Positions 1 through 5,566 of a stretch of 8,226 nt of DNA are shown in pieces; position 1 is the stretch's first letter, and every line of letters starts with the position of its first letter. The DNA comes from Coriobacteriaceae bacterium. GTDB lineage: Bacteria; Actinomycetota; Coriobacteriia; Coriobacteriales; UMGS124. The stretch lies in assembly GCA_019420325.1 (NCBI GenBank), contig JAHZHK010000035.1, positions 1 through 8,226 on the forward strand. Reading direction: 5' to 3'. Both the position numbers and the translations under genes were made by a program. The notes beneath the pieces are model-generated. The model searched no databases. It worked only from the letters and a program-made list of their open reading frames with translations, and had not been told where the DNA came from.

Positions 1-228
1 GGGCTGACCCATACCGAGAACGACGATGGCGTCGATACTGAGACTGAGCGCGTACTGGATGACGCCGCCGCAGCCGTACTCATCATGGTCGACGTTCTTG
101 AAGACCTCGACCTTCTCCACCTTGCCGTCCTCAATCGTGGCGATGGTGAAGTAGGGCGAATGGCCAAAGTGGCCGCTGCGCGTGCTCTCGAGGCCCTGGT
201 CAGTATCGCTGGGAACCGCAACCCTCAT
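1..228 (-). CDS. NifX/NifB-type dinitrogenase FeMo-cofactor-binding family protein (partial, N-terminal 76 residues)
   Basis: The visible part begins MRVAVPSDTDQGLES and carries the family hallmark SGHFGHSPYFTI (about residues 18-29), followed by a GCGG segment (residues 52-55) and a hydrophobic strand ending VVLGMGQP at the window edge. This is the compact fold shared by NifX, NifY and the C-terminal part of NifB, which in nitrogenase systems bind iron-molybdenum cofactor precursors. Stand-alone copies of roughly 100-130 residues are common in anaerobes without nitrogenase, where their role is poorly known (metal-cluster carriage is the usual guess). The start is supported by AAGGAG six bases upstream (235-240). 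It lies 118 bp downstream of the ArsR-type gene on the same strand, with hairpins in between, so it is probably a target of that repressor. The 3' end is outside the window. No nitrogenase gene is visible, so a nitrogen-fixation role should not be assumed. Confidence 0.85.
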   Translation of the reverse strand, partial: MRVAVPSDTDQGLESTRSGHFGHSPYFTIATIEDGKVEKVEVFKNVDHDEYGCGGVIQYALSLSIDAIVVLGMGQP

Positions 229-234
229 GTGAAT

Positions 235-240
235 CTCCTT
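235..240 (-). promoter_or_regulatory. Ribosome binding site of the NifX-like gene
   Basis: AAGGAG on the minus strand, six bases before the ATG at 226-228. It fixes the start of the partial NifX-like gene. Confidence 0.8.
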
Positions 241-247
241 CTCCGTT

Positions 248-267
248 GTGCGACAGTGAAGTCGCAC
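248..267. repeat. Perfect 7-bp inverted repeat next to the NifX-like ribosome binding site
   Basis: GTGCGAC (248-254) and GTCGCAC (261-267) are perfect complements around a six-base loop. The element sits 7 bp upstream of the Shine-Dalgarno sequence of the NifX-like gene and is not followed by a T run, so it is not a simple terminator. It could be an operator or a translation- or stability-controlling hairpin in the arsR-nifX intergenic RNA. Confidence 0.55.
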
Positions 268-280
268 TCTCCGTATAGAA

Positions 281-315
281 CAGCCCCCGGTCCTTCGCAG
301 GGAACCGGCAGGCTG
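281..315 (-). terminator. Imperfect hairpin between arsR-type and NifX-like genes (possible attenuator)
   Basis: On the minus strand CAGCC (311-315) pairs with GGCTG (281-285). Inside, CCGG-T-TCC pairs with GGACCGG, with one bulged T and a loop of about seven bases. The sequence after the stem is TTCTATAC, only weakly U-rich, so complete termination is doubtful. Partial termination or attenuation between the repressor and the downstream gene is a reasonable reading. It could also be just a stable spacer hairpin. Confidence 0.35.
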
Positions 316-346
316 CAAGAGCCCAATCTACCTCGGGCGACAACCC

Positions 347-700
347 TTACTTGTCCTCGCCGCCCGCAACGCTCGTGCACCGGCAGCCCTCGCAGAAGGC
401 ACAACGTGGCTGCCCCTGACAATCGCATGCCGTACGCGTGAGGCCGATCCACTCGCCCACCTGGTCGCGCACCTGCGCCAACACCGTCTCGTCCACCACG
501 TAGTGCACGTGGCGGCAGTGGCGCACGGCAATCACAAGCCCGCAGTCCTTAAGCTGCCCCATATGCTGCGACACGGCCGCCTCGCTGATGCCGAGCGCCT
601 GGGCGAGCGAACGGGGGCAGTGATGTCGTTCGAGCAGCAGCAAGAACATTTTGAACCGCGTGGGGTCGCCAAGTGCCTTTGCGACCTTGCACATGTCCAT
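347..700 (-). CDS. ArsR/SmtB-family metal- or thiol-responsive transcriptional repressor with Cys-rich tail
   Basis: A 117-residue winged-helix protein starting MDMCKVAKALGDPTRF. The LGDPTRF segment (residues 10-16) is the ArsR-family signature. The helix-turn-helix is SLAQALGISEAAVSQHMGQL (31-50), followed by a wing rich in ligand-type residues (H61, C62, H64, H66). The C-terminus is unusual: C92, C94, C100, C103, C106 and C108 lie within 17 residues, plus C4, C28, C53 and C62, giving ten Cys in total. This suggests sensing of a soft metal, a metal cluster or thiol redox state, but the effector cannot be named. I chose the ATG at 698-700 because GGGAGGGGAGG lies just upstream; the longer TTG start at 745 would add 15 unlike residues and run into the operator region. 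It probably represses itself and the NifX-like gene downstream. Confidence 0.88.
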   Translation of the reverse strand: MDMCKVAKALGDPTRFKMFLLLLERHHCPRSLAQALGISEAAVSQHMGQLKDCGLVIAVRHCRHVHYVVDETVLAQVRDQVGEWIGLTRTACDCQGQPRCAFCEGCRCTSVAGGEDK

Positions 701-745
701 CGAGCCGCCTCCCCTCCCAATGACTCCCGGCGTTTCACGCGCCAA

Positions 746-761
746 TTAAGCAACCGCTTAA
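746..761. promoter_or_regulatory. Probable ArsR-type operator, TTAAGC-N4-GCTTAA
   Basis: TTAAGCAACCGCTTAA is a perfect 6-4-6 inverted repeat in the leader of the ArsR-type gene, just downstream of its candidate promoter. AT-rich palindromes with TTAA-like half sites are typical of ArsR/SmtB operators. Two further related elements lie upstream: the palindrome ACTTAAGT (797-804) and a direct repeat TACTTAA at 796-802 and 808-814, 12 bp apart. Together they suggest two operator regions bracketing the promoter. Confidence 0.6.
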
Positions 762-779
762 CCAACAAGGACGAAACAC

Positions 780-807
780 ACTCTACTCCTGTTTTTACTT
801 AAGTCAA
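780..807 (-). promoter_or_regulatory. Candidate promoter of the arsR-type gene
   Basis: On the minus strand a TTGACT -35 (802-807) is followed 16 bases later by a weak TAGAGT -10 (780-785), predicting a start near 773 and a leader of about 70 bases. The -35 overlaps the ACTTAAGT palindrome at 797-804, as expected for a repressible promoter. Assigned by eye only. Confidence 0.4.
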
Positions 808-814
808 TACTTAA
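796..814. promoter_or_regulatory. Second ArsR-type site: ACTTAAGT palindrome plus TACTTAA direct repeat
   Basis: ACTTAAGT at 797-804 is a perfect 8-bp palindrome, and TACTTAA occurs at 796-802 and again at 808-814, one helical turn or slightly more apart. The core CTTAA is shared with the 746-761 palindrome. The site overlaps the -35 of the candidate arsR promoter, so binding would block initiation. Confidence 0.5.
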
Positions 815-908
815 TTCTTGTAATGCCATCGAATGCCGCAAGGGATTCGCCAGCGGCAAAGCGCGCGTTCGGAGCACACGGCGGTGACGACAGGCCCAAA
901 AAGCCCAA

Positions 909-1035
909 AAGTATGCGTTATAACTTCGCAAAAGACGTTTTTGCCCGACATCCAACAAATCATGCCAGCATTACCCCAGGTAGATGAGGCGTGACTCTAC
1001 AGGCACAGCGTCCTTGACAACTATAACGCATACTT
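909..1035. repeat. 14-bp perfect inverted repeat, arms 99 bp apart
   Basis: AAGTATGCGTTATA at 909-922 is the exact reverse complement of TATAACGCATACTT at 1022-1035. The right arm also overlaps a separate palindrome GCATACTTATGC (1028-1039), and a TTGACA hexamer (1014-1019) sits just inside it facing right. A perfect 14-bp match within about 130 bp of otherwise GC-rich DNA is unlikely by chance. Possible readings are paired binding sites for a looping regulator, or the borders of a small invertible segment. Neither a recombinase nor a clear -10 box accompanies it. Confidence 0.6.
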
Positions 1036-1108
1036 ATGCCGCTTTCGGGACATCGGCCCCCTCCACATCGGCAGATTGGCGGCCAAAGGTTGCCGCAAAG
1101 ACCAAAAC

Positions 1109-1150
1109 GTACAAAGCCGCCGCACCCGGTGATTTCCGGGCACGGCGGCC
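1109..1150 (-). terminator. Intrinsic terminator of flavoprotein A
   Basis: On the minus strand GCCGCCG-TG-CCCGG and CCGGG-TG-CGGCGGC form a 12-bp stem (7 bp at 1116-1122/1143-1149 and 5 bp at 1125-1129/1136-1140, separated by a small internal loop) with a six-base loop. It is followed by TTTGTACGTTTT. It lies about 50 bp past the stop codon of flavoprotein A. Confidence 0.75.
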
Positions 1151-1198
1151 TGAGCAGAACCTATCGCTATCTAGAACTTGCCTCGCACAACACGTTTC

Positions 1199-3214
1199 TT
1201 AGAGAGCAGCGCCCTCGAGAGCAGCGTCAACAGCGTCCTTGATAGCCTTGGAGGTGATGGTGGCACCGGAGACGGTGTCGACACCCTCGGTGCCGTTGGC
1301 GGCGATGATGGCGCCGGGGATCTCGGCGATGGCCTTGGTGCCGATGCCGTCGGTCTCGGAGTTGTCGCCAACCTCGACTGCGGTGATGACGCCACCCTCG
1401 ACGGTCACGGTCACAGGCACGCTACCGCCGATGCCCTTGCCGTCACCCTCATAGGTGCCGTCGGCCCACTTGGCCTCGGCGTCGGAAGCAACGGAGTCGC
1501 GGGCCTTCTCCTCGGAAGAGCCGGCAGCCTGAGCGGCGGCGGCCTCCTCGGCGGCCTTGGCAGCGGCGATGCTGATGGCCTCGGCGGCCTCGTTGTCAGC
1601 GGCGATGACGTCGGCGGCCAGCGGCACCTCGCCACCCAGGGCGGCCGTGGCGGCGTTGGTGCCGGCGATGCGGCCGAACACCGTGTAGCCGCTCATGACG
1701 CACCAGTAGTCGCCCTCCATGATGCCGCCGGCAGCGCCCGGGACGGCCCACAGGCCAGCCATGGGACGGTCGTCGAGGCCGATGACCTGGCTGTTGACGT
1801 CAATCTTGATGCCGCCGAAGGTACCCATGACGCCGGCAACGACGGGGATGCAGTAGAAGGGCGGGGTGGTCAGGGGCACGCCGGACTTCACGGGCACGTC
1901 AAGCTCGCTGGTCGCGCCGTTGGCGATGGCGTCGTTCCACTCGTTGGCCGTGCGCAGGAAGGCGTTGGCGTTGAACTTGTCGCCGGAAACGGTTTCGGTC
2001 TGGACCTTGGTGGCCAGCTCCTCGAGGGTGTCAGCCTGGACGACGGTGGCACCGTGCTCGCGCAGCCACTCGACGCGGTCGCCGCCCACAACGGCAGCGT
2101 TGCAGTAAGCGGTCTCAACCATGGTCTGGTGAGCGGCCTCGTCGAAGAAGAGGTAGGCGCGGGCATAGAACTGCTGCATGATCTCCTGGTTGACCAGGGA
2201 GGAGGTGAGGCCCTCGTTCACGAAGCGCTTGCCGTCGCAGTTGACGTACACACCGAGGGTCTGGATGGCGTGAACCGTGGCGCCATAGTAGGCCATGTGC
2301 ACGTCGTCGATGTTCTCGCACGCCTCGTAGGCCTCGGGCGTGTCATAGGTGCAGTAGCTGGTCTGGGGCCAGGGCTGGGGGTGACCATAGTAAGAGCCGA
2401 AGCTCTTGGAGAGCTTGGCGCCGGCCTTCTCGGCCATGATGATGCCGGTGCCGTCGAGGTAAGGCACGCACTGGGCCTGGGAGATGTCGGCGTGACGGCC
2501 CAGGTAACGGGTCATCATTTCCTTGTTGCACTGGAAGCCGCCGGTGGCGATGATGACCTGCTTGGCGCCGATGGTAATCTTGTTGCCCTCAGCGTCGGTG
2601 CACACGATGCCGCAAGGCTTGCCGGCCTCGTCGCAGATGAGGTCGGTGGCGCGGGTCAGGAGCAGCGTGGTACCGCCCTTGTCGTTGAAGATCTGGCCGA
2701 ACTGCTGCAGGTACTCGTCGGTGTAGGACTTGGAGCCCTGCTCGGCGGGACGACGGCCACCCATCCACAGGTAGGAGCTACCGGGAGCGAGCTGCTCGAC
2801 GGTGAGGCCCAGACCGCTGATCCAGTCGACGGTCTCCTCCCAGTTCACAATCATGGCCTTGCCCAGGTCGGGATCGGACAGCGGGACCTTGGCGTAAACG
2901 GCCTTCCAGTCGATGCCGAAGCGCGGGCCAAGGGCGCCGGCGGCGAAACGAGAGGTGCCACCCACGTGACCGGAGGCCTCAACGAGGATGGTCTGGGCGC
3001 CGGCCTCAACGGAAGCGACGGCTGCAGCCAGGCCGCCGATACCGGCACCGGCGACAACGACGTCGCACGTATAGGTGTAGCCGCCCTCGGGCTCGGCAGC
3101 TGCCTCGTCGGCCTGGGCCTGCTTGACGGCGACCGTGCCGGCAACGGCGCTGATGCCGGCGACGGCGCCAGCACCCATGAGGAAGTTGCGGCGGGAAGAA
3201 GCGGTGTCAATCAT
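1199..3214 (-). CDS. Tat-exported FAD/FMN-dependent reductase (fumarate reductase-like flavoprotein A, C-terminal FMN domain)
   Basis: 671 residues. A twin-arginine signal SSRRNFLMG (6-14) precedes a hydrophobic Ala/Gly stretch and a likely AQA cleavage site (33-35), so the enzyme should fold with its flavin and act outside the membrane. The FAD_binding_2 domain starts with DVVVAGAGIGG (51-61; GxGxxG G56/G58/G61) and E79, and includes GKRFVNE (328-334) and the closing FGRIAGTNAA (513-522). An Ala/Glu-rich linker (about 531-575) leads to a C-terminal FMN_bind domain (about 585-668) with D646-T-V-S-G-A-T652, the ApbE flavinylation motif; T652 would carry covalent FMN. By eye, the fumarate-binding His and Arg of Shewanella Fcc3 (H504, R544) correspond to M463 and Y503, and the acid Arg (R402) possibly to H362, so fumarate is an unlikely substrate. 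The start at 3214 has AAGGAGGT upstream and opens directly into the Tat signal. The gene lies downstream of luxR on the same strand with a 361-bp gap. The substrate is unknown. Confidence 0.92.
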   Translation of the reverse strand: MIDTASSRRNFLMGAGAVAGISAVAGTVAVKQAQADEAAAEPEGGYTYTCDVVVAGAGIGGLAAAVASVEAGAQTILVEASGHVGGTSRFAAGALGPRFGIDWKAVYAKVPLSDPDLGKAMIVNWEETVDWISGLGLTVEQLAPGSSYLWMGGRRPAEQGSKSYTDEYLQQFGQIFNDKGGTTLLLTRATDLICDEAGKPCGIVCTDAEGNKITIGAKQVIIATGGFQCNKEMMTRYLGRHADISQAQCVPYLDGTGIIMAEKAGAKLSKSFGSYYGHPQPWPQTSYCTYDTPEAYEACENIDDVHMAYYGATVHAIQTLGVYVNCDGKRFVNEGLTSSLVNQEIMQQFYARAYLFFDEAAHQTMVETAYCNAAVVGGDRVEWLREHGATVVQADTLEELATKVQTETVSGDKFNANAFLRTANEWNDAIANGATSELDVPVKSGVPLTTPPFYCIPVVAGVMGTFGGIKIDVNSQVIGLDDRPMAGLWAVPGAAGGIMEGDYWCVMSGYTVFGRIAGTNAATAALGGEVPLAADVIAADNEAAEAISIAAAKAAEEAAAAQAAGSSEEKARDSVASDAEAKWADGTYEGDGKGIGGSVPVTVTVEGGVITAVEVGDNSETDGIGTKAIAEIPGAIIAANGTEGVDTVSGATITSKAIKDAVDAALEGAAL

Positions 3215-3218
3215 TGTG

Positions 3219-3226
3219 ACCTCCTT
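3219..3226 (-). promoter_or_regulatory. Ribosome binding site of flavoprotein A
   Basis: AAGGAGGT, near-perfect anti-16S complement, four bases before the ATG at 3212-3214. It decides against the upstream in-frame extension to 3415, which would put 67 non-homologous residues in front of the Tat signal. Confidence 0.85.
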
Positions 3227-3441
3227 GGTCGTAGTGGCGAGCGCCCACAGGCTCGCGCGCCCGCCCCGACGGCAACCGCCAGCGCAGCCACGCCTGGTCC
3301 AGGCTCTCAGGAAGGGTTTGCCCGCCCTGACGCCAGTGCCATATACCTGTAAGCGTTTGTCCCCCGCACGGCCGCCCCTTGCGGCCATGCCTGGGTACAA
3401 CCATACGCAGCGCAACCTATTTGCGCATCACCGACACATTG

Positions 3442-3469
3442 GTTAGACGCCCTTTTCCAGGCCTTTCAA
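3442..3469 (-). promoter_or_regulatory. Candidate promoter of flavoprotein A
   Basis: On the minus strand TTGAAA (3464-3469) and TCTAAC (3442-3447) are separated by 16 bases. This would start transcription near 3435 and give a GC-rich leader of about 220 bases. The -35 lies inside the palindrome at 3461-3473, suggesting control by a DNA-binding protein such as the adjacent LuxR regulator. Assigned by eye; the -10 is only a 4/6 match. Confidence 0.35.
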
Positions 3470-3473
3470 AGGC
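3461..3473. promoter_or_regulatory. Perfect 13-bp palindrome upstream of flavoprotein A (possible operator)
   Basis: GCCTTTCAAAGGC has 6-bp half sites around a single central base. A related half site CCTTTGA recurs at 3507-3513. It overlaps the candidate -35 of flavoprotein A. It has the same 6-1-6 layout, but not the same bases, as the palindrome upstream of flavoprotein B. Confidence 0.45.
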
Positions 3474-3575
3474 AGCCAACCCTACCCCCAAAATGTGTGT
3501 TGCCCACCTTTGAGCTGGGATAATGCGGATTCCGTGTCAGTTCGTAATGCAGGTCTGTCCGCAGGCAAAAATCTT

Positions 3576-5231
3576 TTAGGCCTCAGGGCGATCGATGACC
3601 TCTCGCTCGATATATTCGATAAGCTCCTGCTTGGAATGGACGTCAAGCTTTACGTAAATGCGCTTGATATGCGCCCACGCGGTGTTTTGAGTGATACCGA
3701 GATCGGCGGCAATAGCGTTTGCGCTCCAGCCGCGGGCAAGCTGCACGAGAACCTGAGACTCGCGCGCGGTAAGGCCATGCTCGATTGCCCACTCCTCCAC
3801 GCGAGCGCCCACGCGGCCGCGCACCTCCTGCTGCTGCTCGAAATCCTGCTCGCCAGCATCTGCAACCGTCACCGCGCCCTCCGGCTGCGCCGCCCCATCA
3901 GCGGCGACCGACTCGCCGCTCGCCCCAGGCGAAACGACCGAGGCCGCACCCTTGTCGCGACGGCGCAGCAAGACAGCCGGCACCATCGCAAGTAGATATA
4001 TACATACAAGGATGAGGATGGTGGCATACGAGGCGGCAGCTCGCGCCTCGAGTCCGTTGAGCGCCATGCCCAGTGCAAGTCCCACCACAAGCGACAGCTG
4101 CGTGCCCACCTGGTACACACCCATGAGCGCCACGGACGGCACCGACACGCGGCGAGCCGTCTCCACGAGGAACAGCACGAACGCCATGCCTACCAGGTCG
4201 TAGCACACCACCATGACCATGCCGGCATAGTGGCCAAACGCCCCTGGGATAAACGGCAGGGCGGAGAGCGCCACAAGCATGAAGGGGAACAGCACCCGAT
4301 ACACAGTGGATGTCTCGGGCACGCGGCGCGAAAGCAGGACCACCGCAGCAAGCAGCACAGCGGCCAAAACAAGCGCCTCAGCCATGGGAACAGCGCCCAC
4401 CACGGGCTCGAACGTGCTGCCAATAACCGAGGTATGCAGCAAGCCCACCACGGCCGTCAACACAAATATGCAGAGAAACGAGCTGAAGTAGCCGTGCAGC
4501 GTCTTTTTTAGCAGGGAAAGCACCTCGCGCATCCCGCCGGAAGCAGCACCTCGCCCGCCAGCGGCCGAGACATCGCTGCCGGCCACGGCGACAGCTCCCC
4601 CATCCTCACGCCCCGCGTCCACCTCCGCGCTTATCTCACGCACAAGGCACCAATGTACAGCCCCCGACAGCGCAAGTGCGCCAAACACTGCCGCAAACAG
4701 CGCCCACCCGCCTACGTACGAGAGCGCAAAATACCCCGCCGCCTGCACGAGAAAGCCGCAAACAAGGCCGCGCACGGCAACGCGCACGTCGGGTTCGAAC
4801 ACGAACGGCTCGAACCAAGCAAGCGTCATGACCGCCGAGCCCACCGCATATATCAGCCCGCACACCAGCGAACCCACGCCGGGATCGAGCGAGGAAAGCA
4901 ATCCCGACGCGCCAGCGACATACCCCGCGAGCATGATGACTGCCGAGCACACAAACGAGGCAGACGGGACATACCCGCCTACAAACGAAAACGGCCGGCG
5001 CATGTCGCGGGAACCCCCGTGCGCAAACCCGGCCAGCACGAAAGCGACAAGCACCAGCGTGGCAAAAGCACCAACAATATTGGTAATAAGCGAGAAGGAT
5101 GTCTGTGCCACAAAACCGTGGCTTGTACCCGCCTCGGCTCCAAACGCCGTGATGTAGGCGTTGGACGTCACTGCGCGTGCAAGGCCGTAGCCCGCTGCAA
5201 GCAGCACCGTTGTGCGCACGCTTTTCGACAC
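3576..5231 (-). CDS. Membrane-bound LuxR-family transcriptional regulator (about 12 TM segments plus C-terminal HTH)
   Basis: 551 residues. The first ~425 are strongly hydrophobic with about twelve predicted membrane segments (roughly 7-25, 48-70, 86-107, 119-140, 151-172, 174-197, 248-266, 281-300, 311-330, 335-357, 366-390, 399-422), split into two halves by a hydrophilic Gly/Ala loop (about 200-240), as in a transporter-like fold. After RRR (423-425) and an Ala/Glu-rich linker comes a GerE/LuxR DNA-binding domain: LTARESQVL (487-495), then SANAIAADLGITQNTAWAHI (503-522) as helix-turn-helix, ending SKQELIEYIE. There is no receiver domain. In Eggerthella lenta, regulators of this architecture control neighbouring reductase genes in response to their substrates. 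Here it sits between two flavoprotein genes, same strand as A and divergent from B. The start is GTG at 5229-5231 with AAGGGGG five bases upstream; the nearby ATG at 5251-5253 is out of frame. Confidence 0.92.
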   Translation of the reverse strand: MSKSVRTTVLLAAGYGLARAVTSNAYITAFGAEAGTSHGFVAQTSFSLITNIVGAFATLVLVAFVLAGFAHGGSRDMRRPFSFVGGYVPSASFVCSAVIMLAGYVAGASGLLSSLDPGVGSLVCGLIYAVGSAVMTLAWFEPFVFEPDVRVAVRGLVCGFLVQAAGYFALSYVGGWALFAAVFGALALSGAVHWCLVREISAEVDAGREDGGAVAVAGSDVSAAGGRGAASGGMREVLSLLKKTLHGYFSSFLCIFVLTAVVGLLHTSVIGSTFEPVVGAVPMAEALVLAAVLLAAVVLLSRRVPETSTVYRVLFPFMLVALSALPFIPGAFGHYAGMVMVVCYDLVGMAFVLFLVETARRVSVPSVALMGVYQVGTQLSLVVGLALGMALNGLEARAAASYATILILVCIYLLAMVPAVLLRRRDKGAASVVSPGASGESVAADGAAQPEGAVTVADAGEQDFEQQQEVRGRVGARVEEWAIEHGLTARESQVLVQLARGWSANAIAADLGITQNTAWAHIKRIYVKLDVHSKQELIEYIEREVIDRPEA

Positions 5232-5258
5232 CCGCGCCCCCTTCGCCCGTCATTCAGT

Positions 5259-5296
5259 GGTATGCCCATGATACCTGATTCCAGATGGCATATGCC
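5259..5296. promoter_or_regulatory. Two palindromes in the luxR leader (possible regulator sites)
   Basis: GGTAT-N7-ATACC (5259-5275) and GGCATATGCC (5287-5296) are inverted repeats 28-66 bp upstream of the luxR start codon. They may be autoregulatory operator sites; no match to a known site is claimed. Confidence 0.35.
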
Positions 5297-5472
5297 CCGA
5301 CGTATTTTGAAGCGGGCCGCATAGGCCGCCGACGGCGACCTCGTCGGCGCGCAGGTCAGGCGCAGGCGCGCCCGCACTGCCTGGCCCTAGCCTCGGAAAG
5401 TCTCGAGCCGAGCACCCCGAAAAAATTTTACCGCACCCTACCATAGCATCTACCAGGCAAAATACAACCCTA

Positions 5473-5485
5473 ACCGATTATCGGT
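5473..5485. promoter_or_regulatory. Perfect 13-bp palindrome upstream of flavoprotein B (possible operator)
   Basis: ACCGATTATCGGT has 6-bp half sites around one central T and ends 81 bp before the flavoprotein B start. A direct repeat CTACCA occurs just upstream at 5438-5443 and 5450-5455, 12 bp apart. Both lie in the luxR/flavoprotein B divergent region, where an activator of B would be expected to bind. Confidence 0.5.
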
Positions 5486-5553
5486 GATGCATCTGGAGCC
5501 GCCAGGTGCCATACCTTGAGATGCAACAGCGCACCACAGGGTCGCTGAGAAAC

Positions 5554-5560
5554 AAGGAGG
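5554..5560 (+). promoter_or_regulatory. Ribosome binding site of flavoprotein B
   Basis: AAGGAGG, six bases before the ATG at 5567. It supports that start over the second ATG at 5573. Confidence 0.85.
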
Positions 5561-5566
5561 AGCACC

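Larger units (their letters stand above)
701..1198. other. 498-bp non-coding region between the arsR-type gene and flavoprotein A
   Basis: No supported gene is present. It holds the arsR operator and promoter (746-814), a tandem GCCCAAAA-type 9-bp repeat (894-911), a small inverted repeat GCAAAA-N5-TTTTGC (928-944), a 14-bp inverted repeat with arms at 909-922 and 1022-1035, a palindrome GCATACTTATGC (1028-1039), and the terminator of flavoprotein A (1116-1149). Short open frames here (758-958 minus from a TTG, 984-1202 plus) have no family features and no convincing ribosome binding site. Confidence 0.6.
3215..3575. other. 361-bp non-coding region between luxR and flavoprotein A
   Basis: It contains the flavoprotein A ribosome binding site, a GC-rich leader, a hairpin GGCCGC-N5-GCGGCC (3370-3386), the candidate promoter (3442-3469) and the palindrome (3461-3473). 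No convincing intrinsic terminator follows luxR, so some read-through from luxR into flavoprotein A is possible. An open frame continues upstream of the flavoprotein A start to 3415 but looks like chance in GC-rich DNA. Confidence 0.55.
5232..5566. other. 335-bp divergent control region between luxR and flavoprotein B
   Basis: It contains no supported gene. It holds the luxR leader palindromes (5259-5296), a hairpin with an 8-bp stem (5327-5334/5342-5349), an A/T-run with a possible luxR -10 TAAAAT on the minus strand (5425-5430), the CTACCA direct repeat (5438-5455), the palindrome at 5473-5485 and the ribosome binding site of flavoprotein B. I could not find a good sigma-70 promoter for flavoprotein B, which fits a gene that depends on an activator. 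Confidence 0.55.

Noticed and set aside
1..228. Evidence of a nitrogen-fixation cluster
   Set aside because: Only a stand-alone NifX/NifB-type domain is visible; such proteins are common in anaerobes without nitrogenase and no other nif gene is present here.
701..745. In-frame extension of the ArsR-type gene to a TTG
   Set aside because: The 15 extra residues do not resemble the family N-terminus and overlap a strong Shine-Dalgarno for the ATG at 698-700.
758..958. 66-codon minus-strand open frame
   Set aside because: TTG start, no ribosome binding site, no recognisable features, and it overlaps the arsR operator and promoter.
1014..1040. TTGACA followed by AT-rich sequence as a rightward promoter
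   Set aside because: No acceptable -10 lies 16-18 bp downstream, and no plus-strand gene follows before the convergent terminator.
1178..3352. 724-codon open frame on the plus strand, antisense to flavoprotein A
   Set aside because: Low-complexity Gly/Val/Ala/Asp/Leu translation with no family motif. It mirrors the codon use of the real gene on the other strand, which has a Tat signal, FAD and FMN motifs, a ribosome binding site and a terminator.
3215..3415. In-frame upstream extension of flavoprotein A
   Set aside because: It would bury the Tat signal 67 residues inside the protein. The ATG at 3212-3214 has a strong ribosome binding site and starts right at the signal peptide.
4653..5324. 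223-codon plus-strand open frame opposite the LuxR gene
   Set aside because: Arg/Lys/His-rich composition typical of an antisense shadow of a membrane protein, and it extends into the divergent promoter region.
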